Source: CAWKOH01 sp963851245
GTDB taxonomy: Bacteria; Actinomycetota; Acidimicrobiia; Acidimicrobiales; Palsa-688
Length of the DNA: 64,000 bases
Reading direction: 5' to 3'
NCBI GenBank assembly: GCA_963851245.1
Contig: CAWKOH010000007.1
Coordinates: 344,365-408,364 of the forward strand
Shown here piece after piece: positions 24,292-32,239 of this stretch (position 1 is its first letter; each line of letters begins with the position of its first letter). Position numbers and translations under genes: made by a program. Under the pieces are notes generated by a model. It was not told the DNA's origin. It ran no database searches and was given only the letters and a program-made list of their open reading frames with translations.

Positions 24292-24370
24292 CCTCGCATG
24301 TTGCCCACCGGGAGCGGCGGCTCCGCTCGGGGCTCGCCGACTAAGCTCAATGACCCGGTCCGAGCGACTC

Positions 24371-24444
24371 GGGCGCTTAGCTCAGTTGGTTAGAGCACCG
24401 CGCTTACAACGCGGTGGTCGGGGGTTCGAGTCCCTCAGCGCCCA
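24371..24444 (+). tRNA. tRNA-Val (anticodon TAC)
   Basis: A full cloverleaf can be drawn: acceptor GGGCGCT/AGCGCCC, D-arm GCTC/GAGC, anticodon stem CCGCG/CGCGG with loop CTTACAA (anticodon TAC), T-arm with TTCGAGT. CCA is not encoded. The last 41 bases are duplicated at 43216-43258, so this gene is the integration site of the island that follows. Confidence 0.95.
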
Positions 24445-24445
24445 C
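24403..24445 (+). repeat. attL: tRNA-Val 3' end, left border of the island
   Basis: The 43 bases from the anticodon loop through the tRNA end are identical to 43216-43258. The tRNA copy is complete, as usual when integration restores the gene at one end. A 14-base piece of the same tail is repeated in tandem immediately downstream (24433-24446 and 24447-24460). Confidence 0.9.
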
Positions 24446-24486
24446 ACCTCAGCGCCCACAAGACATTTTAGTATGTAGGCATGGCG

Positions 24487-24512
24487 TTTGGACTACAAGT
24501 TGGACTACAAAC
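24487..24512 (+). repeat. left arm-type repeats TTTGGACTACAA
   Basis: TTTGGACTACAAG and TTGGACTACAAAC follow each other directly. The same pair, with T-rich spacing, occurs at 43088-43112 inside the right end. Placement near both att sites, in the same orientation, fits arm-type binding sites of a tyrosine recombinase. Confidence 0.65.
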
Positions 24513-24515
24513 AGT

Positions 24516-24674
24516 ATGAGGGGGACCAAGCAGGAGTGGGCACCGGGCCCATGGAGACTCCGGGTCTACGTCGGGCGGAGCGAGAACGGCCAGCCTCAGC
24601 AGATGTCGCGCAACGTCAAGGGCAACGTCGGCGAGGCGGACGCCAGAGACATAACCGCCAATGCACAATCATAG
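24516..24674 (+). pseudogene. tyrosine-recombinase (integrase) N-terminal fragment
   Basis: Fifty-two residues from ATG 24516 match the arm-binding N-terminal domain of phage-type integrases: 'EWAPGPWRLRVYVGRSENGQ' and 'PQQMSRNVKGN' follow the common G-x-W-x-x-R-V-Y-x-G-R-D pattern. The core-binding and catalytic domains (about 330 residues, R-H-R-Y) are absent; a TetR gene on the other strand begins 39 bases later. Position beside attL fits the integrase of this island, now deleted. Confidence 0.7.
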
Positions 24675-24712
24675 CTAGACGTCCGACGGTCGGACAAGCT
24701 AGGATTATTGTC

Positions 24713-25438
24713 CTATGGGCGCCCTAGCTGTCCGAGCGCCGGGTGGTCCACCACGAATGCTCGTGCCACGAACTGCTCGAGATGGTGGCGTTTCGACGAC
24801 TTGGTGCGCTGCCTCCACGGCAGCGAAAGCATGGCTAGAGCAACGGTGTTGAGCCAGCGGACGGCCTCTCTAGTGTCAATATCAGGGTGCATCAGCCCGG
24901 CCGCCCTCCATCCGTTCAGAAGCGGCCCGACATGAACAACGCACACGTCAAGGAGCGGCTCCGAGTTGAGCTCGACAGCCGAGAGCAGCATGGCCGGCCC
25001 ACTCAAATAGAGAGCCTTATTCAGAGCGTCTTTTTGGACGAGGTCGAGGGCCCCCAGAACCAGGTCCGGGAGGGCCCGAGCCGGATCCGTCGGATCGGGC
25101 AGCGAGTGCACGAGGGTCTTCAATCCCAGGTCAGCCCGTCCCAGCAGCAGCCCGATTATGAGCTCGGACCGAGACGGAAAGTACCGGTAAAGGGTGGAAC
25201 GCGCTACCCCCGCCTCGGCGGCCACCTCGCCCATACGTATCTCTGCGCTTCCCCGCCTAACGATGCATCGTTCGGCCGCCGCCAGCAAGAGACGACGAGC
25301 CTCCTGGTCGTCAAGAACGGCCCGCTGCTGCCCCCAGTGGCGGGGCGCCGGCACCTCTCCGATCAGCTGACTCACCGCACCCATACTAAATCCCGGATTC
25401 GATCTGCGGCTGCTCATCCCGATTATGGACAGCGTCAC
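24713..25438 (-). CDS. TetR-family transcriptional regulator
   Basis: A 241-residue repressor; the helix-turn-helix is at about residues 65-100 ('AEIRMGEVAAEAGVARSTLY' then 'RYFPSRSELIIGLLL'). The C-terminal ligand domain is not assignable. GTG 25438 is the furthest start; ATG at 25417 or 25384 are alternatives. It is divergent from the crotonase gene with a 183-base gap, so it probably controls the crotonase-thiolase pair, in the manner of KstR-type regulators responding to an acyl-CoA. The effector is inferred only from neighbours. Confidence 0.88.
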   Translation of the reverse strand: MTLSIIGMSSRRSNPGFSMGAVSQLIGEVPAPRHWGQQRAVLDDQEARRLLLAAAERCIVRRGSAEIRMGEVAAEAGVARSTLYRYFPSRSELIIGLLLGRADLGLKTLVHSLPDPTDPARALPDLVLGALDLVQKDALNKALYLSGPAMLLSAVELNSEPLLDVCVVHVGPLLNGWRAAGLMHPDIDTREAVRWLNTVALAMLSLPWRQRTKSSKRHHLEQFVARAFVVDHPALGQLGRP

Positions 25439-25621
25439 CCGGAGGGATCGCTCAGGTCAGCGTCGGAAGGGCTGGACGGTAAGTGCGGCACAGTGCTGCA
25501 CGGCCGGGACCACCGATCGGGTGTCAACGCGCTGCCGATCGGTATCCGGGTCTGTCGTTGGTTCTCACCGCGTTAACTTCGGCCGATAGGTCTAGCGAAC
25601 CGGTCCGGATGGGAGTGTGGG

Positions 25622-26413
25622 GTGGCTGATATGGGTGAGCAGGTGGTCTCGTATGAGGAGATTGTTGAACACGTCGCCTTGGTGACTCTGAACCGTCCCG
25701 AGAAGCGCAACGCGGTGAACGAGGCGGTGGCCAAAGGGTTGGATGCGGCGGTGAAACGGGCGGAGGCGGACACCAACATTAGGGCAGTCATTCTGACCTC
25801 GTCGCACGAGAAGGTGTTCTGCGCCGGAGCCGACCTGGCCGAAGTCGCGGCAGGAGACGCCCGCAGCCGGCTGTACACCCCGGACGGCGGATTCGCCGGC
25901 TTTGTCGACCAAGACCGGCGTAAGCCGTGGATCGCGGCGGCGCGGGGGAGCATCGTGGCGGGGGGGTTGGAGCTCTGCCTGGCTTGCGATCTGATAGTGG
26001 TGGCCGAGGGATCGCAGATTGGCCTTCCGGAGGTCAAGCGGGGCCTCATCGCCGGTGCCGGTGGCGTCACCCGCCTGGCGAAGGCGGTCCCGCGGGCCGT
26101 GGCGCTGGAGATGATCGCCACCGGCCGTTCCATCGATGCCAGGCGGGCCTATGAGATCGGCTTGGTCAACCGAGTGGTGCCCTCCGGGCAGTTGATGGAC
26201 GCGGCCGTCGGGTTGGCGACCGACATCGCCGCCAACGCTCCGCTGGCCGTCTACGGCGCGATTCGGGTGGCCAAGGCGGCCCAGATCCTGCCCGACGCGG
26301 AGGCCGGCCAGCTGGTCGAGGCCGCCCTCGAGGAAATTCGGGGTAGCGACGACTTCAAGGAAGGGCCCCGAGCCTTCGTAGAAAAGCGCTCGCCAGTCTG
26401 GACCGGACGGTAG
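25622..26413 (+). CDS. enoyl-CoA hydratase/isomerase (crotonase family)
   Basis: A 263-residue crotonase that would hydrate trans-2-enoyl-CoA in beta-oxidation. Oxyanion-hole blocks are 'KVFCAGADLAEV' and 'GSIVAGGLELCLACDLIVV'; the two catalytic Glu positions fall in 'GGLEL' and 'GLPEVKRGLIAGAGG'. GTG 25622 follows GGGAG. Within a set resembling the mycobacterial cholesterol locus it would correspond to EchA19, acting on a steroid side-chain enoyl-CoA; this is inference from synteny. The thiolase-fold gene follows after 46 bases. Confidence 0.93.
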   Translation: MADMGEQVVSYEEIVEHVALVTLNRPEKRNAVNEAVAKGLDAAVKRAEADTNIRAVILTSSHEKVFCAGADLAEVAAGDARSRLYTPDGGFAGFVDQDRRKPWIAAARGSIVAGGLELCLACDLIVVAEGSQIGLPEVKRGLIAGAGGVTRLAKAVPRAVALEMIATGRSIDARRAYEIGLVNRVVPSGQLMDAAVGLATDIAANAPLAVYGAIRVAKAAQILPDAEAGQLVEAALEEIRGSDDFKEGPRAFVEKRSPVWTGR

Positions 26414-26459
26414 AAGGTAAGGGTTGGGTGCGGATACGAGTCGGGAAATAGGCACGCGA

Positions 26460-27944
26460 ATGGACGCTGAAACCGATCGTGTTCCGGTCATTGTGGGCGT
26501 GGGCCAGGTCAACGACTGCCCCGTCGATGATCACGGCGGAATGGACTCCGTCGAGCTGATGGTCGCGGCGGCACACGCCGCGGACGAAGACGCCGGGGGC
26601 GGATTCATCGCGGCCTGCGACCGGCTGGCCGTTGTGCCGCAGATTTCGTTCCGGGGCCTCGATCCGGAAGTCCTGGTCCCCGCCGCCTTGGGCATCTCGC
26701 CCTATCTCGAGCACACAGAGATGGCGTCCGGCGATACGCCCATCCGTCATCTGAACGACGCGGCCAACGCCATCGCCAGCGGTCAGGCCAACATCTGCCT
26801 GGTGGTCGGCGGCGAAGCGCTGCGAACGGCGTCTCGGCGCAATCAGACCTCGGGTGCGGGAGGTGGTGCCTTCCGGGCGGCCGCCACCGCCTCCGATATC
26901 CGTCGCCGCTACGGCCTGATCCACCCGGTTGACATCTATCCCCTCTACGAGAACGCCACGCGCCCGGCGTGGGGCCAAACCCTGGCCGAGGGCCAGGCCG
27001 AGACCGGCCTGATCTGGTCGCTCATGTCCGAGGTGGCGGCCGAATCCGAAGGCGGCTGGATCAAATCGGTGCGAACCCCTGCCGAGATCGTCGAGCCCAA
27101 CGACGAGAACCGGCCGATCGCCTTCCCCTACAACAAATTGATGGTCGCCAACTCTTCAGTCAATCAAGGCGCCGCGTTCATAGTCTGTAGCGTGGCCGCA
27201 GCCCGAGCCGCGGGCGTGCCAGAAGACAGGCTCGTATACGTCTGGGCCGGTGCGTCGGCCCACGAGTCGGAAGAACCCCTGGAACGGGCCGCGTGGGACA
27301 GACCGCCAGAAGGTATGCGGGTAACGCTCGAACGGGTGCTCCAAGCCAACCGCGTCGCTGTCAGCGACCTCGACTACGTGGAGTTGTACTCCTGCTTCCC
27401 GTGCGTGCCCAAGATGTCCAGACGTGTGCTGGGCTGGCCCGCCGATCGGCCGGCGACCGTCCACGGCGGCCTGACCTTCGGAGGCGGGCCCATAGGCAAC
27501 TATATGAGTCACGCCGTGGTTGCCATGGTCCAGGCTCTGCGCAAGGGTGGCCGCAACGGCCTGCTCTATGCCAACGGCGGTCACTGCACCCACAACCACG
27601 CCATAGTGATAAGCCGCACCCCGCCCATACCCGGCCTGCTGGGCCAGGACTACCACCACCAGGCCGAGGCCGATGCGGCGCGGGGCACCCTGCCACCGAT
27701 CGGCGATGACTACGAGGGTCCGGTCACCGTCGAGACCTACGCGGTGGCCTACGACCGTGCCGGAGACCCCGCCTCCGCGGTGGTCATATCGATGGCGCCG
27801 GACAAGACCCGGGTGGCCGCCAAGGTCGCACCAGACGACGACAGGACCATTGCCTTCCTGACCGACGGCCGGATCGAGCCGGTCGGGTCATCAGGGATCA
27901 CCCGAAAGCAAGACGACACGCTCTACTGGCACCCAACACAGTGA
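26460..27944 (+). CDS. thiolase-fold protein (acetyl-CoA acetyltransferase-like) with C-terminal OB domain
   Basis: A 494-residue protein: thiolase-like N-terminal half ('VPVIVGVGQVND', 'ANICLVVGGEALRT') and C-terminal half ('YVELYSCFPCVPKMS', 'GLTFGGGPIGNYMSHAVV', 'GLLYANGGHCTHNHA'), then about 90 residues forming a DUF35/OB-like extension. The normal acyl-accepting Cys of the N-terminal half is not at its usual place; 'DTPIRHLNDAANAIAS' stands there, while Cys and His of the C-terminal half are kept. ATG 26460 chosen over TTG 26424. It follows the crotonase gene and probably handles a beta-keto or beta-hydroxy acyl-CoA. Confidence 0.87.
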   Translation: MDAETDRVPVIVGVGQVNDCPVDDHGGMDSVELMVAAAHAADEDAGGGFIAACDRLAVVPQISFRGLDPEVLVPAALGISPYLEHTEMASGDTPIRHLNDAANAIASGQANICLVVGGEALRTASRRNQTSGAGGGAFRAAATASDIRRRYGLIHPVDIYPLYENATRPAWGQTLAEGQAETGLIWSLMSEVAAESEGGWIKSVRTPAEIVEPNDENRPIAFPYNKLMVANSSVNQGAAFIVCSVAAARAAGVPEDRLVYVWAGASAHESEEPLERAAWDRPPEGMRVTLERVLQANRVAVSDLDYVELYSCFPCVPKMSRRVLGWPADRPATVHGGLTFGGGPIGNYMSHAVVAMVQALRKGGRNGLLYANGGHCTHNHAIVISRTPPIPGLLGQDYHHQAEADAARGTLPPIGDDYEGPVTVETYAVAYDRAGDPASAVVISMAPDKTRVAAKVAPDDDRTIAFLTDGRIEPVGSSGITRKQDDTLYWHPTQ

Positions 27945-27960
27945 CCAAAGGACCGAACCG

Positions 27961-28169
27961 ATGACGTCCCGCAACCCCCACGCCGGTGAGCCATTCGACG
28001 AGGCGACGGCGCCATAGCCGCTGCCCTGCAAGACGTCAGCGTCCCGGCCCTTTTGTGCTCGCTGGTCCACATGACGGGCGACCCGCACTGGATCCGAGGC
28101 CCGATCATCACATCTTCCAGTGAAGGCATTGCCGATGCGGGTCCACGAATCCGTCGTACTGGGACGTAA
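27961..28169 (+). pseudogene. N-terminal remnant of a flavin-containing (Baeyer-Villiger type) monooxygenase
   Basis: ATG 27961 reads 'MTSRNPHAGEPFDEATA' and stops; a one-base change of frame continues as 'AIAAALQDVSVPALLCSLVH' and 'MTGDPHWIRGPIIT', the characteristic start of 4-hydroxyacetophenone-monooxygenase-like enzymes. The FAD-binding domain that should follow (about 500 residues) is absent. A deletion remnant at the end of the crotonase-thiolase operon. Confidence 0.6.
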
Positions 28170-28345
28170 CGGCATCGGCTGCCACACATTCACCGGCAGA
28201 TCGCCGAGGGGATCGGAGCGGGGAAGCGAACGAGAAACCCACTCTGACAGCCTGCGGACCTTAGTTTAGCCCGCAGCGATGTCGCGCGCCCAGCGGCGGT
28301 CCTGCTTCCTTCCACGCGGTGTACATCATCGACGATGACCCTCGC

Positions 28346-28489
28346 ATGGCATCGGGGTGTCCGTCGATCGGCTCTGGACGCCCTACCGAGCCGCCATCTC
28401 GGAAGGCTGGCGTCGAGCGCCGTGTCGCAGGCATCGAAGCCCACGACACGTTCGGCGTCCTCGCGGCGCTCATGGAGGGCAGGCCGTAG
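28346..28489 (+). other. short open frame, possible C-terminal remnant
   Basis: Forty-seven codons ending 'GIEAHDTFGVLAALMEGRP' look like the tail of a larger coding sequence, but no upstream part remains and I cannot name the family. It ends directly at the stop of the convergent TetR gene. Confidence 0.35.
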
Positions 28490-29113
28490 TCACCCCTGTT
28501 GTAGGGCGACGGGAAGTGTCGTCGTGACCGCCGGGCCGACCCAGCGGTGCAGGTAGCGTCGCAGTTCGGCTCCCGTCTTTAGGGGCTCAGGTGGATCGAT
28601 GATCATCGACTGGATGATACGCAGCAGGAATCCGACGAGCTCGTCTAGCTCTTGGTCGTGGTAGCCGGCTGCAACCCAGTCGATGGGCGCGCGCTCGAAG
28701 AGGCGTCTGCTGAGCGTCACAGACAGGGAGGAGGTGACGTCGTGCGCAAAGCTGTCGGAGCGACCGGCGGCGAGCAGCAACGTGAGATGGGACCTGGTGG
28801 GCAGACGTTCGACGGCTGTTGCCACCGCCTCGACGACCCAATCGGTCGGTCCCGTGATGCCCTCGAGGTGACGGGTGAGTTCGTCCAAGAAGGCCTCGTT
28901 GGCCGCTCGGGCGACGGCGGAGAAGAGCCGGTCGGTGCCCGGGAAGTACCGGTACACCGTTTGGCGGGTCACGCCGAGGTCGGCGGCGACGTCTGAGAGG
29001 GTGCTGCGCGCGGGGCCGTTACGGTCAACGCAGCGAATGGCAGCATCGATGATGCGCATCCTCGCCTCATGCTCGTCTGCCGGTGGCGACCCCGCCCATC
29101 CGTGACGCCTCAC
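28490..29113 (-). CDS. TetR-family transcriptional regulator
   Basis: A 207-residue TetR repressor. The DNA-binding domain reads 'RSTLSDVAADLGVTRQTVYR' followed by 'YFPGTDRLFSAVARAANEAF'. The C-terminal part is helical with 'LVGFLLRIIQSMIIDPPEP', usual for fatty-acid/steroid-type TetR proteins. It is divergent from the FadD8-like ligase, and a near-perfect inverted repeat (29168-29203) lies between them, a probable operator for both. Confidence 0.9.
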   Translation of the reverse strand: MRRHGWAGSPPADEHEARMRIIDAAIRCVDRNGPARSTLSDVAADLGVTRQTVYRYFPGTDRLFSAVARAANEAFLDELTRHLEGITGPTDWVVEAVATAVERLPTRSHLTLLLAAGRSDSFAHDVTSSLSVTLSRRLFERAPIDWVAAGYHDQELDELVGFLLRIIQSMIIDPPEPLKTGAELRRYLHRWVGPAVTTTLPVALQQG

Positions 29114-29167
29114 ATCTCTCCATTCTGCCTGCCGTGACGCTGCGCTTGCCTCGACCTACGCCCACCG

Positions 29168-29203
29168 CTTATCATACAGATAGAGCGCAGCGTGTATGGT
29201 AAG
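29168..29203. promoter_or_regulatory. TetR operator candidate
   Basis: CTTATCATACA (29168-29178) and TGTATGGTAAG (29193-29203) are inverted complements with one mismatch and a 14-base spacer. The site is AT-rich and lies in the 112-base gap between divergent tetR and fadD genes, overlapping where both promoters should be. Confidence 0.7.
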
Positions 29204-29225
29204 CATCGGAGGAAGCGGCGTCCTA

Positions 29226-30788
29226 ATGAGTGACCTCTATCGTCCGCAGCTCCTGCCCGATCTGCTCATTTCTGCCCTGGGTCGCAACGGGGACCGGCCC
29301 TGTCTCTACCTCGACGGTGCTGTGGTCACTGCGGCGCAGATGAAGGATCGGATCAGCTGTTACGCGCAAGCCTTCCACGCCCAGGGCGTGATCCAGGGCC
29401 AGGGCGTGGCGACTCTGTCGAAGAATCGGCCTGAGGTGCTGTACTCGATGGGGGCTGTGATGGTCGCGGGGTGCAGGAACACCCCCCTGCATCCTCTCGG
29501 TTCTCTTGACGATCAGGCGTACGTATTGGAGGACGCCGAGATCGATACGTTGATCTTCGATCCCGGTTTCGCGGAGCGAGCTGGTCAACTGCGGGAGCGG
29601 GTTCCTGCGCTGAAGCGCTTGCTGTCATACGGGGACGCCTTCGTCGGTGAGGACTTGGTGGTCCTGGCCGCCAGGTTCCAACCGCAGCGGCTCATCGGGC
29701 CACCGGTGGATCCAGAGGACCTTTCTGCGCTGGCATACACGGGGGGCACAACGGGCAAGCCCAAGGGAGTGATGAACACCTTCCGCGGTAGCGCAGCCAT
29801 GGCCCAGATGATGGTCTCGGACTGGCAGTGGCCGGAAGAAGTTCGTCACCTGGTGTGCACGCCGCTGAGTCATGCGGGCTCTTCGCTGTTCGTCCCGCTC
29901 CTTCTGCAGGGCGGTTCGATGGTGGTGTTGCCGGCTTTCGAGGCGGGGGCGGTGCTCGAAGCGATCGAGCGGCACCGGATCACCACGACGATGCTGGTGC
30001 CGTCGATGATTTATGCCCTGCTGGATCATCCGCGATTCGCCCGGACGGACCTGTCGAGTCTGCAGACCATCTTCTACGGCGCGTCGCCGATGTCACCGGT
30101 GCGGCTGCAGGAGGCGATCCGCAAGCTCGGACCAATATTCTTCCAGTTCTACGGCCAGACCGAGGGGCCGATGACGGTGTGCGCCCTCCGCAAGGAAGAG
30201 CATGATCCCGAGGATCTGGGCCGTTTGGCGTCGTGCGGACGGCCGGCGCCATGGGTCCGTGTCGCCCTGCTCGACGACGACGGCGTTGAGGTGGCGAAGG
30301 GGCAGCCGGGCGAGCTGTGCGTGCGTGGACCGCTCGTGATGAAGGGGTACTGGAACAAGCCGGAAGAGACGGCGGTGGCGCTGGAAGGGGGCTGGCTGCA
30401 CACGGGCGATGTAGCACGAGAGGATGAGGGCGGGTTCCTCACCATCGTTGATCGAAAGAAGGACATGATCGTGTCGGGCGGGTTCAACATATTTCCCCGC
30501 GAGATTGAGGATGTCATCTCCACCCACCCGGGCGTCGCCGCGGTGGCTGTTGTCGGCGTCCCCGACGAGAAGTGGGGCGAGGCGGTCACCGCGGTCGTCG
30601 TTCCCCGGACGGGAGCCACGGTTGATATCGACGAACTCGTCGCTCTCGTCAAGGAGCGCAAAGGTTCGCACTGTGCGCCTAAGTCCGTGGAGATCGTGGA
30701 GTCGATACCAGTGAGTCCCCTGGGTAAGCCGGATAAGAAGGCGTTGCGGGCCCGCTACTGGACGGGCACCGACCGGTTGGTCCACTGA
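29226..30788 (+). CDS. FadD8-like acyl-CoA ligase
   Basis: A 520-residue ANL-superfamily enzyme that adenylates a carboxylic acid and transfers it to CoA. Motifs: 'ALAYTGGTTGKPKGVMNTF' (P-loop), 'FYGQTEGPMTV' (A5), 'GGFNIFPREIEDV' (A8) and the catalytic Lys in 'SPLGKPDKKALRAR'. 'HPLGSLDDQAYVLEDAE' and 'CTPLSHAGSSLFVPLL' closely resemble mycobacterial FadD8. ATG 29226 has GGAGGA 12 bases upstream; ATG 29196 would lie inside the operator. It probably primes a fatty or steroid side-chain acid; substrate not determined. Confidence 0.92.
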   Translation: MSDLYRPQLLPDLLISALGRNGDRPCLYLDGAVVTAAQMKDRISCYAQAFHAQGVIQGQGVATLSKNRPEVLYSMGAVMVAGCRNTPLHPLGSLDDQAYVLEDAEIDTLIFDPGFAERAGQLRERVPALKRLLSYGDAFVGEDLVVLAARFQPQRLIGPPVDPEDLSALAYTGGTTGKPKGVMNTFRGSAAMAQMMVSDWQWPEEVRHLVCTPLSHAGSSLFVPLLLQGGSMVVLPAFEAGAVLEAIERHRITTTMLVPSMIYALLDHPRFARTDLSSLQTIFYGASPMSPVRLQEAIRKLGPIFFQFYGQTEGPMTVCALRKEEHDPEDLGRLASCGRPAPWVRVALLDDDGVEVAKGQPGELCVRGPLVMKGYWNKPEETAVALEGGWLHTGDVAREDEGGFLTIVDRKKDMIVSGGFNIFPREIEDVISTHPGVAAVAVVGVPDEKWGEAVTAVVVPRTGATVDIDELVALVKERKGSHCAPKSVEIVESIPVSPLGKPDKKALRARYWTGTDRLVH

Positions 30789-30890
30789 CCGGTGACTAGG
30801 CGCGAACCGGCGATTACCCGAGCCCACAGCAGCACGGCCGACCACTTTGTCGTCGGCATTCCAAGCGAAACCTCGAGGAGTTAGAGCGTC

Positions 30891-32072
30891 GTGGAAGAAA
30901 GAATCGACTTGGTGGACGCCGAGTTCTGGGCTCGCAATCCCCACGAGGAGTTCGCCTGGTTGCGCCAACACGCTCCGGTGTGGCGTGACCCTCGCCACGG
31001 GGTATGGGCGGTGTCGACGTACGAGCTGGTGAAGCAGGTATCCAGCCTGCCGGGATGCTTCAGCAATGCCGGCGGGATCCGACCCGACCAAGACCCGGCC
31101 CCGAACATGGTCGACATGGACGACCCTGAGCACTGGAAGCGCCGGAAGCTGGTCAACAGAGGCTTTACTCCCAAGCGGGTTCGCGAGCAGGAAGCGGCCA
31201 TTCGCCGGACCGTCCGTGTCTTACTGGACGCAGTAGCGGGCCGGGAGGAGTGTGACTTGGTATGGGATATCGCGGCCTGGCTGCCACTCATAGTCATCGG
31301 TGATGCCCTAGGGGTGGAACCGCCTGACCGGGAGCAACTGCTCAGGTGGAGCGACGACCTCATGGGTATGCTCGGCTCGAAGGATCCCGACGCCCTGGAA
31401 ACGGCTATGAAAGCGTGGGCCGGATTCTACGAATACGCGTCACAAGTGATCGCGGACCGCAAGGACAGTCCAACCGAGGACCTGATGAGCGTCCTGGTGC
31501 ATGCAGAGGTGGACGGCGATCGCTTCGAAGACCATGAGATCATCGCCGAATCCCTGCTCATCCTGATAGGCGGCGACGAGACCACACGCCACGTGATCAG
31601 CGGGGGCACCTACCAGCTGCTGGCCGAACCGCAAAGATGGCACGCCTTGGCCCAAGACACCTCCTTGCTGCCAGGTGCGATCGAAGAGATGCTCCGCTGG
31701 GTCAGCCCCGTGAAGAACATGGCCCGCCAGGCGACGACAGATATCGAGCTCGGCGGCCAGATGATCCCGGCGGGAGAGAAGCTGCTCCTGGTGTACCCAT
31801 CGGCCAACCGTGACGAGACGGTCTTTTCCAATCCGAACGAGTTCGACCTGCGCCGGTCACCGAATGACCACATCGCGTTCGGATTCGGAACCCACTTCTG
31901 CCTCGGATCGAGCCTGGCCCGACTGGAGCTGCGCGTGGTGTTCGAGGAGATGGTAGCCAGATTTCCCGACATGGAGCTCATCGAGCAGAAGGAGCCGAGG
32001 TACCGACCGGCGAACTTCGTGACCGGCTACGAGACGCTCCGGGTGCGTCTAGGCCAGCCTTCGGCGAGCTGA
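30891..32072 (+). CDS. cyp142: cytochrome P450, CYP142-like steroid C26-monooxygenase
   Basis: A 393-residue soluble P450. The haem-binding loop is 'FGFGTHFCLGSSLARLE' with axial Cys, the I-helix is 'LLILIGGDETTRHVISGG', and the ExxR region lies in 'GAIEEMLRWVSPVKNM'. 'FSNAGGIRPDQ', 'MDDPEHWKRRKLVNRGF' and 'YRPANFVTGYE' match, as I remember it, M. tuberculosis CYP142, which oxidises the cholesterol side chain at C26. GTG 30891 follows GAGGAG. Its place among thiolase-fold, DUF35 and acyl-CoA genes supports a steroid or long-chain terpenoid substrate. Confidence 0.88.
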   Translation: MEERIDLVDAEFWARNPHEEFAWLRQHAPVWRDPRHGVWAVSTYELVKQVSSLPGCFSNAGGIRPDQDPAPNMVDMDDPEHWKRRKLVNRGFTPKRVREQEAAIRRTVRVLLDAVAGREECDLVWDIAAWLPLIVIGDALGVEPPDREQLLRWSDDLMGMLGSKDPDALETAMKAWAGFYEYASQVIADRKDSPTEDLMSVLVHAEVDGDRFEDHEIIAESLLILIGGDETTRHVISGGTYQLLAEPQRWHALAQDTSLLPGAIEEMLRWVSPVKNMARQATTDIELGGQMIPAGEKLLLVYPSANRDETVFSNPNEFDLRRSPNDHIAFGFGTHFCLGSSLARLELRVVFEEMVARFPDMELIEQKEPRYRPANFVTGYETLRVRLGQPSAS

Positions 32073-32239
32073 CCCATGGACATGGGAGCAGTAGACGGCT
32101 CGATGCCGGTGGAGATCGCAGATCGACGCCGAGCATCCCGTCGACGTAGAAGGTCCATTCCTCTTCTCTGCCGGTGGATCGGTGATACCGCCCCGCCAAG
32201 CTTGCGGCGGATAGTGGACCGGTGTCGAAAGGACGCGAT

